Below, piece by piece: positions 1 through 7,895 of a stretch of DNA of 36,072 bases. The notes under the pieces are model-generated. The model was not told the DNA's origin. It did not search any database and saw only the letters and a program-made list of their open reading frames with translations. The DNA comes from an uncultured Collinsella sp. (GTDB lineage Bacteria; Actinomycetota; Coriobacteriia; Coriobacteriales; Coriobacteriaceae), in the NCBI GenBank assembly GCA_934658705.1, contig CAKUHP010000018.1, positions 1-36,072 on the forward strand, in the 5' to 3' direction. A program made the position numbers and the translations under genes. Every line of letters begins with the position of its first letter. Position 1 is the first letter of the stretch.

Positions 1-16
1 GTGTTGGCTAAAATGG

Positions 17-46
17 GTCGGCCGGGATTGGTCAATCTCGGCCGAC
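17..46. repeat. Near-perfect 30-bp palindrome at window start
   Basis: Outer arms GTCGGCCG (17-24) and CGGCCGAC (39-46) enclose inner arms GATTG (26-30) and CAATC (33-37), with a two-base centre. The palindrome is itself flanked by direct copies of TTGGCTAAA (4-12 and 52-60). There is no T-run directly after it, so it is not a typical terminator. It could be an operator, an RNA hairpin or a repeat element. The rest of 1-390 holds no convincing gene. Confidence 0.6.
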
Positions 47-234
47 TATATTTGGCTAAATTATTCCGACGCTAACATTGTCCCAGCTTTTGTCCCTGAA
101 GCCGACAAAACGCGACGAGACGTTACCTGGCGGCACTCGGCTTGAGACGGCATCGAAAACTGGATGCAACTGGAATGACGGAACGGCAGAGCCGAAGCCA
201 TCGAGTGGGAATAGTCCATATTAGGCGATCCCAG

Positions 235-268
235 GCCCCTGACCTGCACCAACGGGTCAGGGGCTTTT
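235..268 (+). terminator. Intrinsic terminator
   Basis: GCCCCTGACC (235-244) pairs with GGTCAGGGGC (255-264) over a 10-base loop and is followed by TTTT. It would end a plus-strand transcript coming from 1-230 or from outside the window. No coding region is recognisable just upstream, so an untranslated RNA ending here is possible but unproven. Confidence 0.75.
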
Positions 269-390
269 CATTTGGCAACCTCTGGGCAACCTTTATCGTT
301 TCGCGTCCCGTAAGTTATCTATGCTTGCAAAAATGCACGCGAACAGGGGACGTAGCTCTGCTCGCATGACGGAGTCTATGTCGGTGCCGG

Positions 391-741
391 TCAATGCCCA
401 CGATGCTTCTGCTTGCGTTTCAGCTTTCGCTGCTCGAAGCGCGCCTCCGCCTCGCCCGCGCGGCGTCGGCTTCTTGCATGAGCTGACTCCTGCTTCATCG
501 CTTCTCTCTGTGCCACGAGTGCCTGCTGCGCCTTTGTGCTCATCGCGGGCCGTTTAAGGGCTTTCGCCGTCTCGCGAGCGCGTCGCTTAGGGTTCTTCGC
601 GGGCTTGCTTGTTTCCGTGGCCTCGTCGCCGAAGAACGAGAGCTTTTCCCATTTGCTGGCAACGAATCGCAGGATTTCCTCATCGGACGGCTCCGCGCCG
701 AATACGATGCGGGCGACGCCGTACCTTCCGTCCTCGACGCA
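391..741 (-). pseudogene. YjdF/DUF2992-family remnant, N-terminus lost
   Basis: The reading frame from about 741 down to the stop at 391-393 gives about 116 residues that resemble YjdF (DUF2992) proteins: a DGRYGVARIVFGAEPSDEEI block, then a very basic tail with STKAQ and ending KRKQKHRGH. Family members are usually 130-140 residues and begin with a short beta-strand segment before the DGRY-like block. That start is missing here. The frame stays open upstream but contains unrelated residues, and no ATG, GTG or TTG lies near the conserved block. A 37-bp palindrome (764-800) sits about where the lost 5' end should be. I read it as a gene truncated at its 5' end. A diverged complete gene with an unrecognised start is less likely. 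The molecular function of the family is not known to me; some members follow the yjdF riboswitch, which I do not see here. Confidence 0.6.
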
Positions 742-763
742 TGCTTTTGCATATTGCCTTCCC

Positions 764-800
764 GGTTTCGAATCTTTAATTAAATTCGAGTTTCGAAACC
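764..800. repeat. Palindrome between YjdF remnant and FMN reductase
   Basis: GGTTTCGAA (764-772) and TTCGAAACC (792-800) form perfect 9-base arms around an AT-rich centre that includes TTTAATTAAA. It lies upstream of the reductase gene and at the broken end of the YjdF remnant. It may be an operator, or the footprint of the event that truncated the remnant. Confidence 0.5.
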
Positions 801-912
801 AGGAAGGAGAACACGAACGAAAGACGTGATCTGCATACGACTGAATAGCTCCATCTGTTTTGGTTACAACGAAATATGCACCGCGCCTGCGGTGCGAAGG
901 AGGGAGATTTCT

Positions 913-1443
913 ATGAATATCGTTGTGTTGAGCGGCAGTCCACGTAAAGGCGCCAATACCGACACCATGGTCGAGGCGTTTGCCGAGACCGCGCGTGAGG
1001 CCGGCCATGCGGTCGAGGCCGTCCGCGTTGCCAGCAAGAAGATCGCTGGTTGCCTGGGATGCCAGTACTGCTTTGCCCATAAGGGCACCTGCGTGCAGAA
1101 GGACGACATGACCGGCGTGATCGAGTTGCTGAAAGACGCCGACATGGTCGTCTTCGCTTCGCCTATCTACTGGTTCGACATTACCGCGCAGGAGAAAGCC
1201 GCCATCGACCGCCTGTACGCCTTCGGTGCTACGGGCTTCCCGTTCACCAAGACGGCCCTTTTGCTCGATAGCCACAGTGAGGGCGTCTATGATGCTGCAA
1301 TCGCCATGTACAAGTCCACATGCGCATACTGCAAGTGGGAGGACCAGGGCATCGTCACCATCAGCGGTATGACTGAGCGTGACAGCATGGCCTCCTCGCC
1401 CAAGTTGGAAGAGGTGCGAGAGCTCGCTCGCAAGCTCGCCTAA
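913..1443 (+). CDS. NADPH-dependent FMN reductase / iron-sulfur flavoprotein-like
   Basis: This 176-residue flavodoxin-fold protein probably transfers electrons from a reduced nicotinamide or ferredoxin via FMN in the cytoplasm. The N-terminal strand and phosphate-binding loop are plain: MNIVVLSGSPRKGANTDTM at residues 1-19. A Cys cluster follows at about residues 49-64 (GCLGCQYC and a third Cys at GTC), as in Isf-like members of the family, and an SPIYW segment lines the flavin site. Two further Cys lie near residue 138 (CAYC). The start at 913 is supported by the SD sequence GGAGGG (899-904). Upstream in-frame codons lack a ribosome site. It appears to be monocistronic and convergent with the topoisomerase genes. 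The substrate cannot be told from sequence; quinones, nitro compounds or an Fe-S partner are all possible. Confidence 0.85.
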   Translation: MNIVVLSGSPRKGANTDTMVEAFAETAREAGHAVEAVRVASKKIAGCLGCQYCFAHKGTCVQKDDMTGVIELLKDADMVVFASPIYWFDITAQEKAAIDRLYAFGATGFPFTKTALLLDSHSEGVYDAAIAMYKSTCAYCKWEDQGIVTISGMTERDSMASSPKLEEVRELARKLA

Positions 1444-1604
1444 GGACAAGAAGAGCGCATGGCAATCAGCGCAGGCGGAAGTGCCTGCTGTCCTTACCAA
1501 GAGGATTGCTGATTGCATGCGTGGCTGTTGACATTTCCTTTTGCAAGTTTTGGTATTTTTTGCAACTTTTGCTAACGACGCTATCAGGCCTTTCATTTGA
1601 CGAA

Positions 1605-1637
1605 AAGGCCCAGGCGGTTGTGTCGCCTGGGCCTTTA
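1605..1637. terminator. Bidirectional intrinsic terminator
   Basis: AAGGCCCAGGCG (about 1604-1615) pairs with CGCCTGGGCCTT (about 1624-1635), with A-rich sequence before and T-rich sequence after. It lies between the convergent FMN reductase (plus) and the topoisomerase A subunit (minus) and can serve both. Confidence 0.8.
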
Positions 1638-1677
1638 ACTGTTCCTAAATCATGCGCCTGATGAAGAGTTCTGGCTT

Positions 1678-3918
1678 TTAGTCAAACAAGCTCGGCATGT
1701 CGTTTTCCTTCATGAGGGCACCGGCGGAGGGGAGACTCTGTGCGGTGAACTTCTCGGCCGAGACGCCGGCGCCGAGGATGTCCTCGGTCGTGCCGACGGT
1801 GGTGACCGAGCGGCCCTTCTTGGCCGTAAAGGCCTGGACGCCCTGCGTGTTGGTGGTCGTCTTGGTCTTGAGCAGCGACGTGTTGAAGTTCATCAGGCGG
1901 TAGTCACTCGAGACTAGCGCGATGTCGCGATCCTCCTTAAGCACCTGGGCGTACAGCAGTTTGCTGCCGCCGTAAATGGCGTTCTTGAGGCGCTTGCGGT
2001 TGGTCTTGGTGACGTATCCGGAAAGCGCGACGCGTACCACGCGGCCGTTCTCAAAGACGAACAGCACGTCGGCCTTGTAGTCCTCGGGGTCGATGACCCA
2101 GATGACGCTCTCGTCGGGTTCCATCTCAAGATCGGTCGGCAGGTACGAGCCCAGCTGGGCGGATTTGGTGTCCTCAAACTGCGCGACCTTGCACTTGTAC
2201 ACCTGGCTCTTGTTAGTAAAGACCAGCAGCTCGTGCGTGTTGGAGGACGGGAACTCGATAAAGGGCTTGTCGCCGTCCTTGTACTTGAGCGTGGCGGCCT
2301 TCTTGAGCACGCGGTCGGTCATCTTTTTGAGGTAGCCGTCGCGCGAGAGCATGATGGTCACCGGGTACTCCTCGACCTCGGGCTCCAAGCTCACCTCAAT
2401 AACCTCGTGGGGCTCGATCCTGCCCGTGCGGCGCGGCATCACGTACTTCTTGTTGACGGCGGCCAGCTCATCGCTGATGACCTTCTTGATGTTCTCCTCG
2501 CTGGAGAGGATCTCCTCAAGCTCGGCAATCTCACCCTCGAGCTTGGCGATGTCCTTGGTGCGGTTGAGGATGTACTCCTCGTTGATGTTGCGGAGCTTGA
2601 GCTCGGCAACAAACTCGGCTTGGGTCTCGTCGATATCGAAACCCTTCATAAGGTTGGGCACGACCTCGGCCTCGAGCTTGGTGCCGCGAATGATGGCGAT
2701 AGCCTTGTCGATGTCGAGCAGGATTGCCTCGAGGCCGTGCAGCAGGTGCAGACGCTCGGACTTTTTGCCCAGGTCAAAGTTAATGCGGCGGCGCGTGGAC
2801 TCAATACGCCACTTGACCCACTCGTGCAGGATCTGGCGCACGCCCATAACGCGGGGATAGCCGTCGACGAGCACGTTAAAGTTGCACGAGAACGAGTCCT
2901 GCAGCGTGGTTGAGCGAAAGAGCTTTGCCATGAGCTTGTCGGGGTCGACGCCGCGCTTAAGGTCGATGGCGATGCGCAGGCCAGAAAGGTCGGTCTCGTC
3001 ACGGATGTCGGCGATCTCTTTGACCTTGCCCTCCTTGGAGAGCTTGACGATGCGCTCGATGATGACATCGGTCTTGGTGGTGTAGGGAATCTCATAGACC
3101 TCGATGATGCGCTCTTCGGGGATCCAGCGCCAGCGGGAGCGAATCTGGAAGCTGCCAAGGCCGGTCTCGACGATCTTCTCCATCTCCTCGCGGCGGTAGA
3201 TGATCTCGCCGCCGGTCGAGAAGTCGGGCATGGGCATGTACTCGAGCAGGTCGCAGTCGGGATCCTGCAGGTAGTGCATCGTTGCGGTGCAGACCTCGTT
3301 GAGGTTGAAGCCGCAGATGTCGGACGCCATGGCGACGCCGATGCCCTTGTTGGCCGAGACGAGGATGTTGGGGAACGTGGTGGGCAGCAGGCGCGGCTCC
3401 TTCATGGCGCCGTCGTAGCTGTCGATAAAGTCGACCGGGTCCTTGTCGATATCCTTGAAGATCTCGGCGCTGATGGGGGAGAGCTTGGCCTCGGTATAAC
3501 GCGAGGCGGCGTAGCTCAGGTCGCCCGAATAGTATTTGCCAAAGTTGCCCTTCGATTCCACGAAGGGCGCGAGCAGCGCCTCGTTGCCGGTTGCCAGGCG
3601 CACCATCGTCTCGTAGATCGCGGCATCGCCGTGCGGGTTGAGCTTCATGGTCTGACCCACGATGTTGGCGCTCTTCTGGCGCTCGCCCTTGAGCAGGCCC
3701 ATCTTGTACATGGTATAGAGCAGCTTGCGGTGCGAGGGCTTAAAGCCGTCGATCTCGGGGAACGCACGCGAGACGTTGACGCTCATGGCGTAGGGCATGT
3801 AGTTGACCTCGAGCGTCTGCGTGATCGGCTGGTCGGTGACCTCGGAGTGCAGGCCGATGACGTTCTCGGCGTTGACCTGCTTTTTCTTTGGCTGGTTCTT
3901 CGTCTTCTTCTTTGCCAC
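1678..3918 (-). CDS. parC: Type IIA topoisomerase subunit A (ParC/GyrA-like)
   Basis: A 746-residue DNA-cleaving subunit. With the ATPase subunit encoded just upstream it would form an A2B2 enzyme that passes one DNA duplex through another. After a lysine-rich N-terminus come the winged-helix core, the NPHGDAAIYE block (94-103) and the active-site tyrosine Y141 in AASRYTEAKL, then a tower/coiled-coil region near 430-480 and a beta-pinwheel-like C-terminal region. No GyrA box (QRRGGKG) is visible, which argues for a decatenase or topo IV-like role over a supercoiling gyrase. Residue 99 is Ala where many enzymes have the quinolone-contact Ser. The start is GTG at 3918 behind AAGAGGAAATC. The B-subunit gene ends 45 bp upstream, so the two are an operon. 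Actinobacteria often have gyrase alone, so this is probably a second enzyme. The parC name is my best fit; it belongs to a divergent branch. Confidence 0.9.
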   Translation of the reverse strand: MAKKKTKNQPKKKQVNAENVIGLHSEVTDQPITQTLEVNYMPYAMSVNVSRAFPEIDGFKPSHRKLLYTMYKMGLLKGERQKSANIVGQTMKLNPHGDAAIYETMVRLATGNEALLAPFVESKGNFGKYYSGDLSYAASRYTEAKLSPISAEIFKDIDKDPVDFIDSYDGAMKEPRLLPTTFPNILVSANKGIGVAMASDICGFNLNEVCTATMHYLQDPDCDLLEYMPMPDFSTGGEIIYRREEMEKIVETGLGSFQIRSRWRWIPEERIIEVYEIPYTTKTDVIIERIVKLSKEGKVKEIADIRDETDLSGLRIAIDLKRGVDPDKLMAKLFRSTTLQDSFSCNFNVLVDGYPRVMGVRQILHEWVKWRIESTRRRINFDLGKKSERLHLLHGLEAILLDIDKAIAIIRGTKLEAEVVPNLMKGFDIDETQAEFVAELKLRNINEEYILNRTKDIAKLEGEIAELEEILSSEENIKKVISDELAAVNKKYVMPRRTGRIEPHEVIEVSLEPEVEEYPVTIMLSRDGYLKKMTDRVLKKAATLKYKDGDKPFIEFPSSNTHELLVFTNKSQVYKCKVAQFEDTKSAQLGSYLPTDLEMEPDESVIWVIDPEDYKADVLFVFENGRVVRVALSGYVTKTNRKRLKNAIYGGSKLLYAQVLKEDRDIALVSSDYRLMNFNTSLLKTKTTTNTQGVQAFTAKKGRSVTTVGTTEDILGAGVSAEKFTAQSLPSAGALMKENDMPSLFD

Positions 3919-3963
3919 GATTTCCTCTTGAACTTCTTGTGGGCCGTCGTTATCGATTTGCTG

Positions 3964-5961
3964 CTACTGCAGGTCCAGCTGGTCCAGGTATTCCTTGCCG
4001 TGCTCGGAGATGTGGCGCTTGCGGCCCGCCTCGTCGTTGCCCAGCAACAGGTTGAACATGGTTTCCATCTTGGTGACGTCCTCGGGCTCCACCTTGATCA
4101 GGCGGCGCGTCTCGGGGTTCATGGTGGTGAGCCACATCATGTCCGGATCGTTCTCACCAAGACCCTTGGAGCGGTTGATCGAGCACTTCTGGTCGCCGAT
4201 CTCCTTAAGGATGCCGTTCTTCTCGAGCTCGGTGTAGGCAAAGTAGGTTTTCTCTTTGCAGTTGATCTCGTAGAGCGGCGACTCGGCGATATACACGTAG
4301 CCCTCGTCGATAAGCGTGGGTACCAGGCGATAGAGCATGGTGAGCACGAGTGTGCGGATGTGATAACCGTCGACGTCGGCGTCCGTACAGATGATGACCT
4401 TGTTCCAGTTAAGGTTGTCCAGGTCGAAGGCGCCAAGGTTCTTGATGCGCTTGTCCTTGATCTCCACGCCGCAGCCCAGCACGCGCATGAGGTCCATGAT
4501 GATGTCGGACTTAAAGATACGCGGGTAGTCCTCTTTCAGGCAGTTGAGAATCTTACCGCGGACGGGCATGACGCCTTGGAACTCGGCATCGCGCGAGGTG
4601 CGAATGGCGCCTGCTGCCGAGTCGCCCTCTACGATGTAGATCTCGCGGCGGCTCTTGTCCTTGGAACGGCAGTCGATGAACTTCTGCACGCGGTTGGCCA
4701 TGTCGGTCTTCTGCTGCAGATTAGTCTTGATGCTCTGGCGCGTCTTCTCGGCATTCTCGCGCGAGCGCTTGTTGATGAGCACCTGCTCCAGAATCTTGTT
4801 AGCGGCATCCTTGTTCTCGATCAAGTAGGTCGAGAGGCGCTCCTTAAAGAAGGCGGTCATGGCCTGCTGGATAAAGCGGTTGTTGATGGCCTTCTTGGTC
4901 TGGTTTTCGTAGGACGTCTGGGTGGAGAAGCAGTTGGTCACGAGCACCAGGCAGTCCTGGACATCCTGCCACTTAATGCCGCTCTCGTTTTTGTTGTACT
5001 TGCCCTGTTGCTTAATGTAGGCATCGATGGCGCTGGTCAGAGCGCTGCGTGCGGCCTTCTCGGGCGAGCCACCGTTCTCGAGCCACGACGAGTTGTGGTA
5101 GTACTCCTGCATCATGAAGGTGCGCGAGAAGCACATGCAAGCGGTGATCTTTACGTTGTAGTCGGGCAGGTCCTCGCGATCGCGACCGCGACGGTCGGCC
5201 TCGATAAAGAAAGGCTCGGTAAGGTAGTCGGCACCGACCTTCTCGAGCACGTAGTCCTCGATGCCCTTGGGGTAGCAGAAGTCCTCTTCGGAAAACTCGC
5301 CGTCGTCGCCCTCGATACGCAGGCGGAAGGTCACGTTGGCGTTGACCACGGCCTGACGGCGCATGGTCTCGCGATACCAATCGTGGGGAATGCTGATGGA
5401 GGTAAAGACCTCAAGATCGGGGCGCCATTTGATGGTGGTGCCGGTGCGGTTCTCATCGCTGGGCTCAATCTCGAGCGCTTTCTTCTTGGCGCCGACGACC
5501 TTGCCCTTCTTAAAGTGCAGGGAGTACTTGTTGCCGTCGCGCCAAACTGTGACGTCCATGTATTCGGAGGCATACTGAGTCGCGCACGAGCCCAGGCCGT
5601 TGGTGCCGAGCGAGAAGTCGTAATCGCCACCCTGGTTGTTGTTGTACTTGCCGCCGGCATAGAGCTCGCAAAAGACGAGCTCCCAGTTAAAGCGCTTCTC
5701 GGAGGGGTTCCAGTCGAGCGGGCAGCCGCGGCCGTTGTCCTCTACCTGGATAGAGCCATCGCGAAAGGCGGTAAGGGTGATGAGCTTGCCGTAGCCCTGG
5801 CGCGCCTCGTCGACGGCGTTGGACAGGATCTCGAAGGCGGCATGCGCACAGCCATCGAGCCCGTCCGAGCCAAAGATGACGGCGGGGCGCAGGCGTACGC
5901 GCTCCTCGTCCTTGAGCTGACGAATACTGTCGTTACCATAGTTTGCGGTGTTTTTTGCCAT
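3964..5961 (-). CDS. parE: Type IIA topoisomerase subunit B (ParE/GyrB-like)
   Basis: A 665-residue ATPase subunit. GHKL ATP-binding motifs are in order: EILSNAVDEA (44-53, catalytic Glu and Mg-binding Asn), DNGRGCP (75-81), and the GTNGLGS lid motif (119-125). The transducer domain follows. The TOPRIM domain carries EGDSAAG (445-451) and the metal-binding DADVDG (527-532), then RSKGLGE near the C-terminus. It lacks the long insert of some gamma-proteobacterial GyrB proteins and is of normal ParE length. It is divergent at several usual positions, for example GRGCP for GRGIP. The ATG at 5961 has an AAGAGAG ribosome site and the gene leads the two-gene operon. I cannot tell from sequence alone whether it is decatenase or gyrase. 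The C-terminal partner lacking a GyrA box favours a topo IV-like role. Confidence 0.9.
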   Translation of the reverse strand: MAKNTANYGNDSIRQLKDEERVRLRPAVIFGSDGLDGCAHAAFEILSNAVDEARQGYGKLITLTAFRDGSIQVEDNGRGCPLDWNPSEKRFNWELVFCELYAGGKYNNNQGGDYDFSLGTNGLGSCATQYASEYMDVTVWRDGNKYSLHFKKGKVVGAKKKALEIEPSDENRTGTTIKWRPDLEVFTSISIPHDWYRETMRRQAVVNANVTFRLRIEGDDGEFSEEDFCYPKGIEDYVLEKVGADYLTEPFFIEADRRGRDREDLPDYNVKITACMCFSRTFMMQEYYHNSSWLENGGSPEKAARSALTSAIDAYIKQQGKYNKNESGIKWQDVQDCLVLVTNCFSTQTSYENQTKKAINNRFIQQAMTAFFKERLSTYLIENKDAANKILEQVLINKRSRENAEKTRQSIKTNLQQKTDMANRVQKFIDCRSKDKSRREIYIVEGDSAAGAIRTSRDAEFQGVMPVRGKILNCLKEDYPRIFKSDIIMDLMRVLGCGVEIKDKRIKNLGAFDLDNLNWNKVIICTDADVDGYHIRTLVLTMLYRLVPTLIDEGYVYIAESPLYEINCKEKTYFAYTELEKNGILKEIGDQKCSINRSKGLGENDPDMMWLTTMNPETRRLIKVEPEDVTKMETMFNLLLGNDEAGRKRHISEHGKEYLDQLDLQ

Positions 5962-6038
5962 GCTCGCTCTCTTGGTGCTTCCTCTTGTGCATTTAAGTCG
6001 TATAGATAGTCAAGGTAGCATAGCCCAGCCCATGGGCG

Positions 6039-6089
6039 ATTCCATCCAACACGAAATCCATCGAACAATCGTTCGTAATTTGATGGAAT
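6039..6089. repeat. Nested inverted repeats upstream of topoisomerase operon
   Basis: ATTCCATC (6039-6046) and GATGGAAT (6082-6089) enclose CGAAC-AATC-GTTCG (6062-6075). The gap 5962-6396 between the divergent topoisomerase and lipoprotein genes holds this structure and the next one, and no gene that I can support. Confidence 0.5.
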
Positions 6090-6094
6090 GGCGC

Positions 6095-6131
6095 TTACTC
6101 GGACAAAACCGAGTCGGTTCTGTCCGAGTAA
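6095..6131. repeat. 37-bp palindrome
   Basis: TTACTCGGACA (6095-6105) and TGTCCGAGTAA (6121-6131) are perfect arms. Inside them AACCG (6107-6111) pairs with CGGTT (6115-6119), leaving an AGT loop and one A/C mismatch. No T-run follows. It could be a regulator site or a DNA/RNA hairpin in the divergent promoter region. Confidence 0.65.
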
Positions 6132-6396
6132 GTTTGAAGGCGGCTGAAGGCGCCCTATCTTGTTTGCGGCTGTTGGTTTAAATCGAACATTGGGACAGGC
6201 GTCTCGTTTTATGGGCCGAGGGTATGCGAACCACGGCCCTTTTGGCCTGAAAGGTGGCCTAACGGGGCGTTATTTGGGCCGCCGGTCACTTCGCCCGTGC
6301 CGCTTTTCGTCATACGCTCATAGTGGAAGCCGATGCCACGGGGACGACGAAAGCCTCGGGCAACGGATGAGCTGCAAGCCGAAAGGAGCGGTGAGG

Positions 6397-7416
6397 ATGA
6401 TGAAGCCCATGACGAAAAAGCTGCTGTTAGGAATTCCCATCGTGACGCTTTCGGCCGTGCTGGCGTGTTCGGTGGCCGGCTGTGGCGGTAGTGCTCCGAG
6501 CGGCTCGGCTGGCAGCTCGGGCGGCAGTGCTCCCGTAGAGAAGAAGGCCAAGGCCTATGAGTCGCAGACGGTCGAGGTGGCTGGCATAACCTATGAGTCG
6601 GTAGCCCACGGTACGTTCTATCGCGGCGACGCTAAGCTGCAGGACGGCTTTTACCTGCACGTCAAGATCACCAACAACAATGAAAAGAACAGGACGTTTA
6701 ACTCCTTTAACGTGCATGCTGCCCAGGGCGATCTTGAGGCAGGCGACCCGTTGTTTACTTCCGGCAAGGCGGCCGTGCTCGACTACGTTGCAAGCGAGGC
6801 TCCCGATGAGCTTCACGAGGGCATCGATCTTTCCAAGAGGCAAGATATCGGTCCGGGCGAGACCGTTGAGTATGTCTACTTCTGGGCGCCCAAGACGGCG
6901 TACTACGGGCCCATCACTGTCGAGTTCGTAGACGCTTACGCCCCCGCCAAGAATCATGAGGCCATGCACTTTGACACCACGGGATGCGAGACCAAGGAGT
7001 TCAAGGCGGCCGGCGGCGTGGCCGATTCTGGCGAGAAGGCAGATTTAACGGGCATCGATTGCGCATCGTACAGTATCGAGGCCGCCGATGGGTACACGCT
7101 GGATTCGTCCAACGAAGAGCACGAAAAGGCGGACTTCTTCCACGACGAGACTGGAGGACGCCTGCACATCAGTATCTTCCCGCGCTCGCCGGAGGAAGAG
7201 ATTGCAAGCCTAGAGCAGGTCTATGAAGGCAAGGAGACGACAACCGACCAGGTCGAGTACAACGGCATAACGTGGCTGTGCTTTACCGGTCCCGACAACG
7301 GCCATACGCTGTTTGCGACGGCTCCCGCAACGGGCGAGACCGTCCGCGTGTCGATTGGCTGGAAGATCGACTGGGATGCTGCCGTGCCCATGATGGAGGC
7401 GCTGAAGCTCAAGTAA
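6397..7416 (+). CDS. Secreted lipoprotein, unknown function (DUF5067/DUF4352-like fold)
   Basis: A 339-residue lipoprotein. The signal peptide has a basic start, a hydrophobic stretch and lipobox VAGC with the lipidated Cys at 29. A Gly/Ser-rich linker follows to about residue 48. Two parts can be seen beyond it. Residues about 52-200 resemble the beta-sandwich of extracytoplasmic domains with a YLHVKITNNNEKNRTF strand pair, as in DUF5067/DUF4352-type lipoproteins. Residues about 215-339 form a second domain rich in acidic residues. The ATG at 6397 is chosen because AAAGGAG lies 8 bases upstream and the signal peptide begins there; the frame is open further upstream without a ribosome site. 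It is monocistronic, ending in a terminator at 7447-7481. Family assignment is by appearance only and the ligand is unknown. Confidence 0.8.
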   Translation: MMKPMTKKLLLGIPIVTLSAVLACSVAGCGGSAPSGSAGSSGGSAPVEKKAKAYESQTVEVAGITYESVAHGTFYRGDAKLQDGFYLHVKITNNNEKNRTFNSFNVHAAQGDLEAGDPLFTSGKAAVLDYVASEAPDELHEGIDLSKRQDIGPGETVEYVYFWAPKTAYYGPITVEFVDAYAPAKNHEAMHFDTTGCETKEFKAAGGVADSGEKADLTGIDCASYSIEAADGYTLDSSNEEHEKADFFHDETGGRLHISIFPRSPEEEIASLEQVYEGKETTTDQVEYNGITWLCFTGPDNGHTLFATAPATGETVRVSIGWKIDWDAAVPMMEALKLK

Positions 7417-7446
7417 CGGATTGCGATTCCCACGTCAGGCGACTCA

Positions 7447-7481
7447 GGGCTGGCTCCGAGTTATCGGGGCCAGCCCTTTTT
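7447..7481 (+). terminator. Intrinsic terminator, part of a duplicated segment
   Basis: GGGCTGGC (7447-7454) pairs with GCCAGCCC (7469-7476) and is followed by TTTTT. This hairpin and about 40 bases after it recur in diverged form at 8491-8565, after the XRE/membrane protein pair. Confidence 0.85.
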
Positions 7482-7544
7482 GGTGCTCGATGAGCAGGGC
7501 CAGCGCCTCGCGCAGCTTCGGGTGCAGCTGGGCACCCTGCATGC

Positions 7545-7638
7545 AATGACAGACATGATTTTCATAATGACAGATATAGTTGACATTGGTTGATAGATGC
7601 AATATATTTCTGTCATGTTGCAACGGATATCTGTCCAT
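7545..7638. promoter_or_regulatory. Four-copy operator around the XRE promoter
   Basis: Four copies of a motif close to AATGACAGAYAT lie here. Two are in forward orientation upstream of the -35 (7545-7556 and 7566-7577). Two are inverted over and after the -10 (7606-7617 and about 7627-7638). The symmetric arrangement around one promoter fits cooperative binding and probable autoregulation by the XRE protein encoded next. Confidence 0.65.
7580..7608 (+). promoter_or_regulatory. Sigma70-type promoter of XRE operon
   Basis: TTGACA at 7580-7585, a 17-bp spacer, then TATATT at 7603-7608. This is close to consensus, and the XRE start codon lies about 50 bp downstream. Confidence 0.75.
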
Positions 7639-7656
7639 TACTTCGAAAGGAACTCC

Positions 7657-7887
7657 ATGCCGGGCAAAAAGAACCTACGCATGAAGGCGGCGCGCGCGGC
7701 GGCTGGCCTTTCGCAAGCTGACTTGGCCGGGGCCGTGGGCGTTACGCGCCAAACCATCGGCCTGATTGAGGCGGGCGGCTATAACCCCACGCTCAACTTG
7801 TGCGTGGCAATTTGCAAAGCGCTGCGCGTCACGTTGAACGACTTGTTTTGGGAAGACGAGACCGACGTCGACCCTAACGCTCTTTAG
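7657..7887 (+). CDS. Small XRE-family HTH regulator
   Basis: A 76-residue single-domain DNA-binding protein. The helix-turn-helix spans about residues 7-62, with LSQADLAGAVGVTRQTIGLIE as the two core helices, and closes with the LNDLFWED tail typical of small XRE proteins that accompany membrane proteins. The ATG at 7657 follows GAAAGG; the frame is open further upstream across the promoter, so that part is excluded. It is 8 bp from the downstream membrane protein, whose ribosome site overlaps this gene's stop codon. The four-copy operator upstream suggests autorepression. No ligand domain is present, so a signal would have to come through the membrane partner or through protein levels. Confidence 0.9.
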   Translation: MPGKKNLRMKAARAAAGLSQADLAGAVGVTRQTIGLIEAGGYNPTLNLCVAICKALRVTLNDLFWEDETDVDPNAL

Positions 7888-7895
7888 GAGTCGCT

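Noticed and set aside
1..390. tRNA, tmRNA or integration site near the window start
   Set aside because: No cloverleaf, CCA end or tag reading frame could be recognised. Only a palindrome and a terminator are supported.
1528..1556. Promoter for a small RNA ending at the 1605-1637 terminator
   Set aside because: TTGACA with a 17-bp spacer is present, but the -10 (TGGTAT) is poor and no conserved RNA is seen.
3274..6009. Very long plus-strand open frame opposite the topoisomerase genes
   Set aside because: It is the complement of two certain genes. The translation is Val/Leu/Asp-rich with no family motifs, as expected for an antisense frame of high-GC genes.
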